Assembly: GCF_009915155.1 (NCBI RefSeq)
Contig: NZ_JAABLM010000003.1
Span: 1 to 64,000 of the forward strand
Reading direction: 5' to 3'
From: Flavobacterium ichthyis
GTDB lineage: Bacteria; Bacteroidota; Bacteroidia; Flavobacteriales; Flavobacteriaceae
Length of the DNA: 64,000 nucleotides
The translations under genes and the position numbers were made by a program. Below the pieces are notes generated by a model. The model did no database searches and was not told the DNA's origin. It saw only the letters and a list, made by a program, of their open reading frames with translations. Shown piece after piece: positions 51,504-60,382 of this stretch. Position 1 is the first letter of the stretch. Every line of letters begins with the position of its first letter.

Positions 51504-53153
51504 TTAATTTTTCACAATTTTTTTCGTAACTGTTCCTTGGTCTGAAGAAATGTTCATCATGTAAACACCTGCAGAAAGGTCAGAGATATTAATTTGTGCT
51601 TCTGAAACATTATTCAATGAAACGTTTTTCACGGTTCTACCATTAATATCCATAACTGCGATATTACTCAATAATACATCTGCCGAGTTAGAGATATTAA
51701 TGATTCCATTAGATGGGTTAGGATGCACTGTTAAAGTATTTGAAGTAAATTTTTCATTACTTAAATTTAGTGTTACAGCAAAATCATCTACTGCTAAAAG
51801 ATACATATCCGCAGCAGATACACAGTTGAAACCAACGTTGTAACTTCCAGTAGTTGGAGCGGTAAAACTAGCAGTTGCTTGAGTCCATGTAGTTGTAGTA
51901 ATACTTGTATTACTAAATAATTCAGTGGTTTGAGCAGCTACAGTAGCGTCATTACCAATTTTTACAATTAGACCTTCTGGATACGTTGCACTTGCCACTC
52001 TGTACTTGAAAGCAATGTCATAAGTTACACCAGCGTTCATTGAAATTCTTCTTGAGAATAACCAAGCGTTTGCAGGAGCTGCAGCATTATATTGGTAACC
52101 CGCATAATTATTTCCCTCTGCAGCTGTTGGTATAACTCCCGCAGCCGATGCAGCAAATAGCCCCCAATTGTTTCCTGCTCCAGCGTTAAATAGAGTCCAT
52201 CCTCCATCTACTTCAAATCCGTATGCGTAAGGAACAGCTGCTGGTGCAAATGTTGTTGAAAAAGTAGTAGCAGCTGTCCATGCTGAAACGTCAGTTGCGT
52301 TACATCTTGAACGAACATAAGCGTAATAAACAGTACCTGCCATTAAACCGGTAGCTTCAGCGGTATAAACTGTTGCACCAACAGATCCTGTTGCAGGAGT
52401 TGCTGAAGTTGGAGGAGTTGCTGAAGACGTCACATAATATTCGTATCCTACACCTGGAGCAGTAGTAGCAGCTACCCAGTTTAAAGTTCCAGTAGTTTCT
52501 GTTGAAGCAGAGATTGAAACTGTTCCTGGTCTAACACATGATACTATTTTAGCCAAACGTGTTTCAGGACGAAAATTTGAAGCTGCAACAGTTGTTGGAG
52601 CGGCTGTATCATTGATTGCTCCTTTTAAACCACCAACTAGCGTATTTAAACACAAAGCAGTGCTGGGAGTTGTTGCTAATGCACCTGTAGCATTTGATTG
52701 GTCAAATGCGATATACAAACCACCACCAGTATATGTAAATGGAGACCCTCCTGTAAATGGAATATCGAAGGTACCAACTGCAGCAGGAATATTAATTGTA
52801 CTATTATGTACAGTTGTCATTCCTGTAATTGCTGTTGCCCAAGTTGTACTCTTTAAGTTGGTTGCATCAGCAGTGTTTTGCATGTAAACAGTAAAAGACG
52901 CGGAAGTTGCGGGAGCTTGCGCTACCGAATAATTAAATCCAATTCCTTGAATTACATCGCCAGTAACAAATCCAGCGGCAGCCATTTCCGCAGCAGTAAC
53001 AATCCAAATGCTTCTAGCATATCTCGTAGCTCCTTGAGGTGCACGACCATTTTGAGACGTAGAGCCATTATTTGCAACTGGCGTCCCGTAATCAATTTGA
53101 GCCGATGCAATTGTGCTAAGACTCAAACATAACAAAAGTAAAATTTTCTTCAT
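51504..53153 (-). CDS. Secreted fibronectin-type-III protein with T9SS type A sorting signal
   Basis: A 549-residue exported protein. Signal peptide ends STIASAQ. Residues 20-205 form a beta domain with an N-terminal GRAPQGATRYARSIWI; a fibronectin type III module follows at about 210-300 (GLMAGTVYYAYVRSRC), then a jelly-roll-like region (about 310-460), and the C-terminal sorting domain from LTVHPNPSNGIINISN to KKIVKN. Rich in Ala, Thr and Gly. Probably a cell-surface or secreted adhesion-type protein. The sorting domain is nearly identical to that of the neighbouring gene. Confidence 0.88.
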   Translation of the reverse strand: MKKILLLLCLSLSTIASAQIDYGTPVANNGSTSQNGRAPQGATRYARSIWIVTAAEMAAAGFVTGDVIQGIGFNYSVAQAPATSASFTVYMQNTADATNLKSTTWATAITGMTTVHNSTINIPAAVGTFDIPFTGGSPFTYTGGGLYIAFDQSNATGALATTPSTALCLNTLVGGLKGAINDTAAPTTVAASNFRPETRLAKIVSCVRPGTVSISASTETTGTLNWVAATTAPGVGYEYYVTSSATPPTSATPATGSVGATVYTAEATGLMAGTVYYAYVRSRCNATDVSAWTAATTFSTTFAPAAVPYAYGFEVDGGWTLFNAGAGNNWGLFAASAAGVIPTAAEGNNYAGYQYNAAAPANAWLFSRRISMNAGVTYDIAFKYRVASATYPEGLIVKIGNDATVAAQTTELFSNTSITTTTWTQATASFTAPTTGSYNVGFNCVSAADMYLLAVDDFAVTLNLSNEKFTSNTLTVHPNPSNGIINISNSADVLLSNIAVMDINGRTVKNVSLNNVSEAQINISDLSAGVYMMNISSDQGTVTKKIVKN

Positions 53154-53230
53154 ATTTTTTTTAAGTTTAGATTTAATATGCGAATATATAAATTATCGCA
53201 ATCCAAAAAACAGTATTGATAACTTTTTTT

Positions 53231-54277
53231 TTAAATTATTGATAAATCCGCAAGCACCAAAGCAGCCATGGCTTCAACAATAGGAACAGCTCTTGGCACA
53301 ACACACGGATCGTGCCTGCCTTTCCCTTGCATTTCAACCATACTTCCTTGCTTATCTATAGTTTCTTGCTTACGCAAAATTGTTGCAACTGGTTTGAAAG
53401 CTACACGAAAATAAATATCCATACCGTTTGAAATGCCGCCTTGAATACCGCCAGAAAGATTGGTTTTTGTTGTTCCGTCTTCGTTATATAAATCGTTGTG
53501 TTCGCTACCTTTCATTCGTGCGCCACAAAATCCGCTTCCGTATTCAAATCCTTTAACCGCATTTATCGAAAGCATTGCTTTTCCTAATTCGGCATGGAGT
53601 TTGTCAAAAACGGGTTCACCCAAGCCAATTGGCACATTTTGAATCACACAAGTTATCGTCCCCCCCACTGTATCACCGTCTTTTTTAATTTCTTTGATAT
53701 ACTGAATCATTTTTTCGGCAGTATTTGCATCTGGACATCTAACAGGATTGCTCTCTATCTTTGAAAAATCTAATGCCTGATAAGGTTTGTCAATAAAAAT
53801 TTCTCCGACCGATGATACAAAAGCTGTAATTTTTATTTCTGAAATTATTTGTCTCGCGATGGCACCACCTACTACTCTGCAAGCTGTTTCTCGCGCAGAA
53901 CTTCTTCCTCCACCTCTATAATCTCTTATTCCATATTTTTTTTCGTAAACGAAATCTGCGTGGCTTGGCCTGAAAACATTTTTGATATGATCATAATCGG
54001 CAGACTTTTGGTCTTCATTCTTGATGATAAAGCCAATTGGCATTCCGGTGGTTTTTCCTTCAAAAATTCCTGACAAAAATTGTACTTCGTCTTCTTCTTT
54101 TCGTTGTGTAACGATTGAAGATTGTCCCGGTTTTCTTCTGGATAATTGGTATTGAATTGCTTCAAAATCTAATTGGATTCCAGGTGGACATCCATCTAAA
54201 ATACCGCCGATTGCTTCTCCGTGGGATTCTCCGAAAGTGGTTAATATTAATTTTTTTCCAAAACTATTTCCTGCCAT
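53231..54277 (-). CDS. aroC: Chorismate synthase
   Basis: A 348-residue FMN-dependent enzyme that makes chorismate from EPSP, the last common step of aromatic amino acid synthesis. Family signatures: [18 protein letters not shown] at 17-34, [29 protein letters not shown] at about 104-132 and [15 protein letters not shown] near the C-terminus. ATG 54277 gives the standard opening. It feeds PabA/TrpG-type enzymes such as the one at 26.8 kb, but is not linked to other aro genes here. Confidence 0.97.
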   Translation of the reverse strand: MAGNSFGKKLILTTFGESHGEAIGGILDGCPPGIQLDFEAIQYQLSRRKPGQSSIVTQRKEEDEVQFLSGIFEGKTTGMPIGFIIKNEDQKSADYDHIKNVFRPSHADFVYEKKYGIRDYRGGGRSSARETACRVVGGAIARQIISEIKITAFVSSVGEIFIDKPYQALDFSKIESNPVRCPDANTAEKMIQYIKEIKKDGDTVGGTITCVIQNVPIGLGEPVFDKLHAELGKAMLSINAVKGFEYGSGFCGARMKGSEHNDLYNEDGTTKTNLSGGIQGGISNGMDIYFRVAFKPVATILRKQETIDKQGSMVEMQGKGRHDPCVVPRAVPIVEAMAALVLADLSII

Positions 54278-54296
54278 TTTTATTTTCTTTACTGAA

Positions 54297-54304
54297 CAAA
54301 TTTA
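54297..54304 (-). promoter_or_regulatory. Promoter element of aroC
   Basis: TAAATTTG on the minus strand, an exact TAnnTTTG, 19 bases from the ATG. No TTG at the usual distance. Confidence 0.45.
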
Positions 54305-54402
54305 ATTAATATCGGGCTAAATCTTGTTACTTTTTTAACTATTACAAAATTTCAGGTTAATATGGGATGCTTTATTTTGAAAAACTTTAAAATAACTTCC
54401 AA

Positions 54403-55224
54403 TTGAAAAAAAGAACGGTTGAATTAGTAGTATTGTCCGATGTCCATTTGGGTACTTTTGGATGTCATGCCAAAGAGTTGTATTCTTATCTTTCATCTAT
54501 CAAACCTAAGATTTTGGTCTTAAATGGCGACATTATTGATATTTGGCAATTTCGGAAATCATATTTCCCAAAATCACATTTAAAGGTAATTCGAAAAATT
54601 CTCGACTTAACTTCCAAAGGAACCCAAGTATATTACATTACTGGAAATCACGATGAGATGCTGAGAAAATTTGCCGACTCAAAAATTGGTAATTTCACCA
54701 TCTGTAATAAGTTAATTTTAGAATTGAACGGAAAAAAAGCATGGTTTTTTCATGGAGATGTTTTTGATTCTTCCGTGAATCACGCCAAGTGGATAGCGAA
54801 ATTAGGCGGAATTGGTTATGATTACCTCATTTTACTAAACAGATTTATCAATTGGTTTTTAAAACAACTAGGAAAAGAGCCTTATTCCTTTTCTAAAAAA
54901 ATTAAAGCAAGCGTTAAAAAAGCCGTTAAATTCATTGGTGATTTTGAAAATGCAGCAATTGAATTAGCTATTGAAAACCAATACGACTATGTCATTTGCG
55001 GACATATTCATGAACCAAAAATCTTAAAGCATAGTAATAAAAAAGGGGAAACGTTATACTTAAATTCCGGAGATTGGATAGAGAATTTAACCGCTCTTGA
55101 ATACAATAAAAAAAGATGGAAATTATATTTTCATAAAATGACTGAGATTTTCCATGAAGAGGATTTTCATGAAATGGAAACCATTTTAGCAAATAATCAT
55201 ACTGAGCTAATTTTGCCAAAATAA
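54403..55224 (+). CDS. lpxH: UDP-2,3-diacylglucosamine diphosphatase-like metallophosphoesterase
   Basis: A 273-residue calcineurin-like phosphoesterase. Metal ligands are in SDVHLG (12-17), NGDIID (about 41-46), GNHDE (about 86-90), FHGD and GHIHEP (about 200-205). This set with the YDYLILLNRFINWF insertion fits the LpxH-like branch, which makes lipid X in lipid A synthesis. Related broad-specificity phosphoesterases exist, so the substrate is likely but not sure. The start codon is TTG 54403. Confidence 0.75.
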   Translation: MKKRTVELVVLSDVHLGTFGCHAKELYSYLSSIKPKILVLNGDIIDIWQFRKSYFPKSHLKVIRKILDLTSKGTQVYYITGNHDEMLRKFADSKIGNFTICNKLILELNGKKAWFFHGDVFDSSVNHAKWIAKLGGIGYDYLILLNRFINWFLKQLGKEPYSFSKKIKASVKKAVKFIGDFENAAIELAIENQYDYVICGHIHEPKILKHSNKKGETLYLNSGDWIENLTALEYNKKRWKLYFHKMTEIFHEEDFHEMETILANNHTELILPK

Positions 55225-55259
55225 AAATACTCGTTAATTGTTAGAATATTCTTAAAAAT

Positions 55260-55290
55260 TTGAGTCTTACCGCATTTTTCTGTAACTTAG
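55260..55290 (+). promoter_or_regulatory. Promoter of the small beta-barrel gene
   Basis: TTG (55260-55262), 20 bases, then TAACTTAG (55283-55290), one mismatch from TAnnTTTG. Confidence 0.5.
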
Positions 55291-55314
55291 ATTTAACTCT
55301 AAATTAAAAAATGT

Positions 55315-55800
55315 ATGAAAAAATTATTTTTCTCAGCACTAATGTTGGCCGGATTGGCTTTCGGTGCTCAGGCTCAAGAAATTCCAAAAAACGCATTAGG
55401 TTTACGTTTAGGTGACAATGATGGTTTTGGAGGAGAACTTTCTTACCAACGTGGATTGGGAGACAACAATCGTTTAGAAGTTGACCTTGGCTGGCGTAAT
55501 AGTAACCATGTAGATGCTATCAAATTAACCGGGTTATACCAATGGGTTTGGAATATAGACGGTGGTTTTAACTGGTATGCCGGTGTTGGTGGAGGTGTTG
55601 GTTCTTGGAGCGTTGACCACAACGATAGAGATGACAGTGGCGCTTTCGCATTTGTAGCTGGAGATATTGGTATCGAATATCAATTTGACATTCCATTAAT
55701 GTTATCGTTAGATTTTAGACCCGAATTATACTTTGCTGATGATTTTCGCGACGATAACTTTGGTCCAGATATCGCATTAGGTATCAGATTTAAATTTTAA
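55315..55800 (+). CDS. Small outer membrane beta-barrel protein
   Basis: A 161-residue protein with a signal peptide ending GAQAQ-EI. The mature part alternates short strands (LGLRLGDNDGFGGELSYQRGL, NRLEVDLGWRN) and ends in GIRFKF with a terminal phenylalanine, the mark of outer membrane barrels. Probably an eight-stranded barrel of the OmpW/OmpX size class. Function unknown. It has its own promoter and terminator. Confidence 0.8.
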   Translation: MKKLFFSALMLAGLAFGAQAQEIPKNALGLRLGDNDGFGGELSYQRGLGDNNRLEVDLGWRNSNHVDAIKLTGLYQWVWNIDGGFNWYAGVGGGVGSWSVDHNDRDDSGAFAFVAGDIGIEYQFDIPLMLSLDFRPELYFADDFRDDNFGPDIALGIRFKF

Positions 55801-55820
55801 AAAAAAAAAAGAAAATGAAG

Positions 55821-55849
55821 CGCTTCCTGAATTTAGGAAGCGTTTTTTT
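55821..55849. terminator. Terminator between the barrel and PrcB-like genes
   Basis: CGCTTCCT (55821-55828), 6-base loop, AGGAAGCG (55835-55842), seven T residues. The reverse strand is also T-rich beyond the stem. Confidence 0.85.
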
Positions 55850-56291
55850 ATTCTACAAATTTGATTGCTTTCGTCGAACTAATTTTCGCAATCACATAAG
55901 GATTTGTCAATGCCATCGTTACAATTTCTCCGTCTTTCGGCAAAATTTTCTCAACTGTAATCAATAAAATTTCATTTTTTTCTTCAACTGATTTTATATT
56001 GATGGAATGTCCGCCGGTATTTTTTTGTCCCAAAAATAATGCAACCACTTGTTCCTTTTTAAAATCAACCTCAAGATTACCGTCCAAGTTAATTTTTTGA
56101 AGTAATTCAGTAAAATCAGTGGAGTTATTAATTACTTCAAAAGATTTTTGCTCCAAACCTCCATATTCGGATTTCGCTAAAACTGTCACCAACTCTTTAC
56201 TGGATTTTTGAAATGCTTCGCTCGATTTTTTTTGCGAACTGTTACAACTCAAAAGTGCAACTGCCGTGATTGCTGTAATTATATTTTTCAT
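55848..56291 (-). CDS. PrcB-like lipoprotein
   Basis: A 147-residue lipoprotein with lipobox ALLSC (C16). The C-terminal half matches the PrcB C-terminal domain (FKKEQVVALFLGQKNTGGHSINIKSVEE), named after a subunit of a Treponema protease complex. Its role in flavobacteria is unknown. The start overlaps the bshA stop by four bases, so it is translated with bshA; a link to thiol metabolism is not evident. Confidence 0.78.
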   Translation of the reverse strand: MKNIITAITAVALLSCNSSQKKSSEAFQKSSKELVTVLAKSEYGGLEQKSFEVINNSTDFTELLQKINLDGNLEVDFKKEQVVALFLGQKNTGGHSINIKSVEEKNEILLITVEKILPKDGEIVTMALTNPYVIAKISSTKAIKFVE

Positions 56292-57427
56292 AAATAAACT
56301 TTTTTCTTGAGTGCTTTTTCGTAAATAGCTTCGTACAAGGGAAGAATATTGGCGATGTCAAATTTCTTAGCAATATTCATGGCGTTCTCTTTAAATTTCG
56401 AAAGTGATTCATCGGAATTTAATATTTTGATGCCGTTTTGAGCCATTTCTTCCACATTCCCCACATCGCTTAAATATCCTGAAACGCCATTTTCATTCAC
56501 TTCCGGCAATCCTCCCGAATTAGTAGAAATTACCGGAACGCCTGAAGCCATTGCCTCTAAAGCTGCCAATCCAAAACTTTCCGTTTCCGAAGGAAGTAAA
56601 AATAAATCGGTGTAGCATAAAATAGTATCAATGTCGTTACTGTTACCAAAAAAAATCACTTTGTCCGAAATTCCTAATTCCTCACACAATTGTTCGGCAA
56701 CTTCTTTTTCAGGTCCTTCGCCAACCATCATTAATTTAGCCGGTATAGATTTTTGAATCAAATTAAAAATTTTCACTACATCCGGAATACGTTTTACCTT
56801 CCTAAAATTACTAATATGCGTGATAATTCTTTCACCGTTTGGCGCCATCAAGGCTCGTTGACATGGAACATTCTGGTTAATTTTATTTTTGTTGAGTTCA
56901 ATAAAATTTGGAATTACTTCAATATCTTTTTTGACCTCGAAAAGGTTGTAGGTCTCTTCTTTCAAACTCTGTGAAACCGAAGTAACCACATCGGATTTAT
57001 TGATGCTAAAAGTTACGGCCGGCTTGTAAAACGGATGACTTCCCACTAAAGTAATATCGGTTCCGTGTAAAGTAGTGACCATAGGTATTTTTATTCCTTC
57101 GTGTTTCAGCATTTGTTTTGCCATATAACCTGCATACGCATGTGGAATGGCATAATGTACGTGTAAAAGTTCAATTTTGTGCAATTTTACCATATCAACT
57201 AATTTGCTCGAAAGTGCTAATTCATAAGGTTGAAAATGAAAAAGTGGATATTCTGGAACTGCCACTTCGTGGTAATGTAAATTAGGGTTTAATAATGCCA
57301 ATCGTACTGGTTGACTGTAAGTTATAAAATGAATTTCGTGTCCTTTTTTGGCCAATTCCAGCCCTAATTCTGTGGCAACAACTCCACTTCCTCCAAAGGT
57401 TGGATAGCATACAATTGCAATTTTCAT
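56288..57427 (-). CDS. bshA: BshA: N-acetylglucosaminyl L-malate synthase (bacillithiol synthesis)
   Basis: A 379-residue GT4 glycosyltransferase that joins UDP-GlcNAc to L-malate, the first step of bacillithiol synthesis. The opening KIAIVCYPTFGGSGVVATELGLELAKKGHEIHFIT is diagnostic, read in two pieces of shorter motif: CYPTFGGSGVVATELG and HEIHFITY. LPSETESFGLAALEAMASGVPVI carries the nucleotide-sugar-binding glutamates. Bacillithiol is a known low-molecular-weight thiol of some Bacteroidota. bshB and bshC are not in the window. Confidence 0.93.
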   Translation of the reverse strand: MKIAIVCYPTFGGSGVVATELGLELAKKGHEIHFITYSQPVRLALLNPNLHYHEVAVPEYPLFHFQPYELALSSKLVDMVKLHKIELLHVHYAIPHAYAGYMAKQMLKHEGIKIPMVTTLHGTDITLVGSHPFYKPAVTFSINKSDVVTSVSQSLKEETYNLFEVKKDIEVIPNFIELNKNKINQNVPCQRALMAPNGERIITHISNFRKVKRIPDVVKIFNLIQKSIPAKLMMVGEGPEKEVAEQLCEELGISDKVIFFGNSNDIDTILCYTDLFLLPSETESFGLAALEAMASGVPVISTNSGGLPEVNENGVSGYLSDVGNVEEMAQNGIKILNSDESLSKFKENAMNIAKKFDIANILPLYEAIYEKALKKKVYL

Positions 57428-57448
57428 GTTTTGTAAAATAATAGACTA

Positions 57449-57456
57449 CTAAGGTA
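57449..57456 (-). promoter_or_regulatory. Promoter element of bshA
   Basis: TACCTTAG on the minus strand, one mismatch from TAnnTTTG, 21 bases before the ATG. Confidence 0.4.
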
Positions 57457-57486
57457 CGTAATTTTTACGAAGACGCGGATAAATGT

Positions 57487-57523
57487 AAAAATAAAGAAGC
57501 GATTACAATGACTAACCGCTTCT
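57487..57523 (-). terminator. Terminator after the SulP gene
   Basis: On the minus strand AGAAGCGGTTA and TAATCGCTTCT form an 11-bp stem with one G-T wobble and a 7-base loop, followed by TTATTTTT. Confidence 0.8.
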
Positions 57524-57541
57524 ATAAAATTGTAACAATTA

Positions 57542-59305
57542 TTAATGTTTTTCGATGTTGACATGATTGTGTAAATCATCTAAATCGTCCAGTTGATAAA
57601 CTGTTTTAAAACCTTTGAGCGTTACTTTAATATTTTCGTCCGAAGCTTTTATGGAAGCAAATTCCTGTATTAAATCAAGTACATCATGAGCAATATATTC
57701 CGTATCAGAAGCGTCAATAATTACAGTAGAATTTTCAGGGATTTCCATCAAAGTAGATTTGATTGCGGCTTTGTTTAAAAACGAAACTTCTTGCGCTAAG
57801 CTGATGTGAATGATATCGCCTTCGGCAAATTTTTCTCGTTTGAAATGATAGGCTCGTTTTAAATTTCCGCGTAAAATAAAAATAATACTAATTACAATTC
57901 CTAATACCACACCTTTAAGCAAATCCGTGAATACAACGGCAATGGTAGTGGCAATAAACGGAAAATAAAGGTATTGGTTTCTGGTAATCATTTTTAAAAA
58001 GTCAACATTTCGATACATTTTAAAAATAATGAAGGCTACAATGCAAACAGTAAATGCTATCATCAATATTTTGAAATATAAATGATTAGAATTTTGAAAA
58101 ACAATTATGGTAACAATGATTGAAACAATTAGAAAATTAAGCGCTTTTGGCATTAAATCGACAAAGTGTTTAATATTTGGCACTGCCAGCTTGTAACCTA
58201 CCATTAACAAAACTGCCGCTAATGTTGCCAATGGAATTTTATTTAATAAAACCGGAATCGATAAAACGCAAAACAGCAACAAAAATCCATGAATAATTGT
58301 TGACATTTTCGATTTTGCGCCAGCATTAGCATTTGCCGAAGAGCGAACCACTACGGAAGTCATGGGCAAACCGCCAATTAATGCGCTTAAGATATTTCCA
58401 ATTCCTTGGGCTTTCAACTCAACATTTGTATTTGTATATCTTTTTTGCAAATCCATTCTGTCCGAAGCTTCAATGCAAAGTAATGTTTCAATTGAAGCCA
58501 CCGTGGTAATAACTGCGGCAAAAACCCAAACCTGAGGATTGACAATTGCTTTAAAGTCAGGGAAAATCAAACTTGAAGAAAAATCGTCAACGGATTTCGG
58601 TACCGGAAGATTGACCAAATGTTCTTCTGAAATGACGAGATTACTTCCAGTAGTTTTAAAAATTTCGTTTAAAATAATTCCCAAAATAACGGCTACTAAT
58701 GCTCCAGGAATAACTTTTATTTTCTTTAAAAAACGAACTTTTTCCCAACAAATTAAAACTACCAAAGCACTTAACGCAATCATAATCGCTCCAAAATGAA
58801 GGTGATTTAATGCGCTAAAAAGTGATTCAATTGTGTTTCCAGTTTTTTCAACGAAAGCTTCATCACCTTCAAAATCTTTGTCGTAACCCACGGCATGTGG
58901 AATTTGTTTTAAAATAATAATAATTCCAATTCCTGCCAACATGCCTTCAATAACATTATTTGGAAAGTAATTTGAAATGCTTCCCGCTTTGATAAAACCC
59001 AAAATAAGCTGAAAAATTCCGGCTAAAACGACTGCCAATAAAAAAACTTCAAAGAATTTTAAAGTACTAATCGCATCTAAAACAATAGCGGTTAAGCCAG
59101 CCGCCGGACCTGAAACGCTAATGTGAGATTTACTTAACATTCCTACGATAATTCCACCAAAAATTCCCGCAATAATGCCGGATAACGGTGGTGCTCCGGA
59201 TGCCAATGCAATTCCTAAACACAATGGCAAAGCCACTAAAAATACAACCAAACCTGATGAAAAATCAGATTTTAAATTACCAAAAAGACTGGTTTTTTTT
59301 GTCAT
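57542..59305 (-). CDS. SulP-family anion transporter with STAS domain
   Basis: A 587-residue inner membrane transporter of the SulP/SLC26 family. Residues 1-430 hold the membrane domain with SGLVVFLVALPLCLGIALASGAPP near the N-terminus (split motif: PLCLGIALASG) and GGLPMTSVVVRSSAN midway. Residues 450-587 form the cytosolic STAS domain. Substrates in the family include sulfate, bicarbonate and dicarboxylates; I cannot tell which applies and no carbonic anhydrase is adjacent. Start ATG 59305; the TTG two codons earlier is less likely. Confidence 0.9.
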   Translation of the reverse strand: MTKKTSLFGNLKSDFSSGLVVFLVALPLCLGIALASGAPPLSGIIAGIFGGIIVGMLSKSHISVSGPAAGLTAIVLDAISTLKFFEVFLLAVVLAGIFQLILGFIKAGSISNYFPNNVIEGMLAGIGIIIILKQIPHAVGYDKDFEGDEAFVEKTGNTIESLFSALNHLHFGAIMIALSALVVLICWEKVRFLKKIKVIPGALVAVILGIILNEIFKTTGSNLVISEEHLVNLPVPKSVDDFSSSLIFPDFKAIVNPQVWVFAAVITTVASIETLLCIEASDRMDLQKRYTNTNVELKAQGIGNILSALIGGLPMTSVVVRSSANANAGAKSKMSTIIHGFLLLFCVLSIPVLLNKIPLATLAAVLLMVGYKLAVPNIKHFVDLMPKALNFLIVSIIVTIIVFQNSNHLYFKILMIAFTVCIVAFIIFKMYRNVDFLKMITRNQYLYFPFIATTIAVVFTDLLKGVVLGIVISIIFILRGNLKRAYHFKREKFAEGDIIHISLAQEVSFLNKAAIKSTLMEIPENSTVIIDASDTEYIAHDVLDLIQEFASIKASDENIKVTLKGFKTVYQLDDLDDLHNHVNIEKH

Positions 59306-59376
59306 AACCAAAAAATAACGTTTGAATACAAAATTTTAAGCGATTGCGAATTTGCGCCACTTTCTTAAATAAGGTA

Positions 59377-59661
59377 TCAAACGGTTTCAGGAGGAGGAGC
59401 ATAAACCGGAAGAATTGGTTTTTTGATAATAAAATAAGGATTAAAATAATGCAATTTATTGGATTGGGAATCCAAGTTAAAAGTATTTGATTGTTGCAAT
59501 TGCTGAAAATCTCTTGAACTTATATGCTGTATTGTAATTTCTTCTTCTTCATTACTATTATTTAAAGAAATGGTTTTTACCTCCTTGTCAATAGCACAAA
59601 CGAGTGTTGGCGTTGCCAAAAAAAACATAAATTCGATTAGAAAAAAAAGAGAGGCTTTCAT
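59377..59661 (-). CDS. Small exported protein of unknown function
   Basis: A 94-residue protein with an N-terminal hydrophobic stretch ending TPTLVCAI that looks like a signal peptide. The mature part is polar with a proline-rich end (LPVYAPPPETV). No family recognised. It lies between dps and the SulP gene on the same strand without overlap. Confidence 0.55.
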   Translation of the reverse strand: MKASLFFLIEFMFFLATPTLVCAIDKEVKTISLNNSNEEEEITIQHISSRDFQQLQQSNTFNLDSQSNKLHYFNPYFIIKKPILPVYAPPPETV

Positions 59662-59722
59662 GCGACTAAATTATAAAAAAATAGCAATCACATCATTTTT
59701 TCACAATTTTTTTTAACTTATA

Positions 59723-59761
59723 AAAAAAGTGCTGTGAAATTTTTAAAATTTTACAGCACTT
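59723..59761 (-). terminator. Terminator after dps
   Basis: An inverted repeat AAGTGCTGT...ACAGCACTT with an AT-rich inner stem, followed on the minus strand by seven T residues. Confidence 0.8.
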
Positions 59762-59791
59762 CGTACGAAATATCAATTAGCAATAGGGAAA

Positions 59792-60271
59792 TTATATTTT
59801 TTCTTCAAGCCATGCTTTCATCATCCAGATTGTTTTTTCTTGCTCTTTTATAAAATCGCTCATCATAGAATTCGTTCCTTCATCGCTAATCTCATCAGAC
59901 TTATTGAGGATTTCACGCTCAATTTTTAATAATTCTGAAAGTGAGTTTACAACTAAATTTACCGCTTCATCATCTTTTGAAATATCTTTACCTACCTTTA
60001 AGCTGTTATGTTTTAAATAATCTTCAAAAGTATGCAAAGGTTTTCCACCAACGGTTAAAATTCGTTCTGCAATTTCATCAATTTTAAGTTGAGCATCATT
60101 ATATAATTCTTCAAATTTAACATGAAGCTCAAAAAATCTTTTACCCCGAATGTTCCAGTGTATTCCTCTTAAATTTTGATAATAAACTTGAAAATTTGAC
60201 AATAATCCGTTGAGGTCGTTAGCAATGTTTTCGGCGTCTTTAGATGGTAATCCTAAAATATTTGTTTTCAT
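59792..60271 (-). CDS. dps: Dps-like ferritin, DNA-binding protein from starved cells
   Basis: A 159-residue helical protein of the Dps family. GIHWNIRGKRFFELHVKFEELYNDAQLKIDEIAERIL at about 38-74 carries the ferroxidase-site His and Asp/Glu residues (motif: HWNIRG ... FEELY..A...IDEIAER). Dps dodecamers oxidise iron with hydrogen peroxide and store it. The gene is divergent from oxyR, and its promoter region contains a palindrome, consistent with peroxide control. Confidence 0.93.
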   Translation of the reverse strand: MKTNILGLPSKDAENIANDLNGLLSNFQVYYQNLRGIHWNIRGKRFFELHVKFEELYNDAQLKIDEIAERILTVGGKPLHTFEDYLKHNSLKVGKDISKDDEAVNLVVNSLSELLKIEREILNKSDEISDEGTNSMMSDFIKEQEKTIWMMKAWLEEKI

Positions 60272-60301
60272 TTTTTTTTATTTTAATAATGAGTTATTCT
60301 A

Positions 60302-60333
60302 TAAATTTACAAAAATTCAAATGTTTATCACAA
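60302..60333 (-). promoter_or_regulatory. Promoter of dps
   Basis: On the minus strand TTG (60331-60333), 21 bases, then TAAATTTA (60302-60309), one mismatch from TAnnTTTG. The -33 element lies inside the palindrome at 60330-60343. Confidence 0.55.
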
Positions 60334-60343
60334 TAAGTATTGT
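60330..60343. promoter_or_regulatory. Candidate OxyR operator between dps and oxyR
   Basis: ACAATA-AG-TATTGT is a perfect 6-bp inverted repeat covering the dps -33 element and sitting 12 bases before the oxyR -7 element. OxyR and other LysR proteins bind dyad sites placed like this. That it binds OxyR is inference. Confidence 0.45.
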
Positions 60344-60354
60344 TTATAAATTTC

Positions 60355-60362
60355 TATATTTG
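60355..60362 (+). promoter_or_regulatory. Promoter element of oxyR
   Basis: TATATTTG, an exact TAnnTTTG, 20 bases before the ATG at 60383. Confidence 0.5.
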
Positions 60363-60382
60363 CATCAAATAATTTTATAGAA

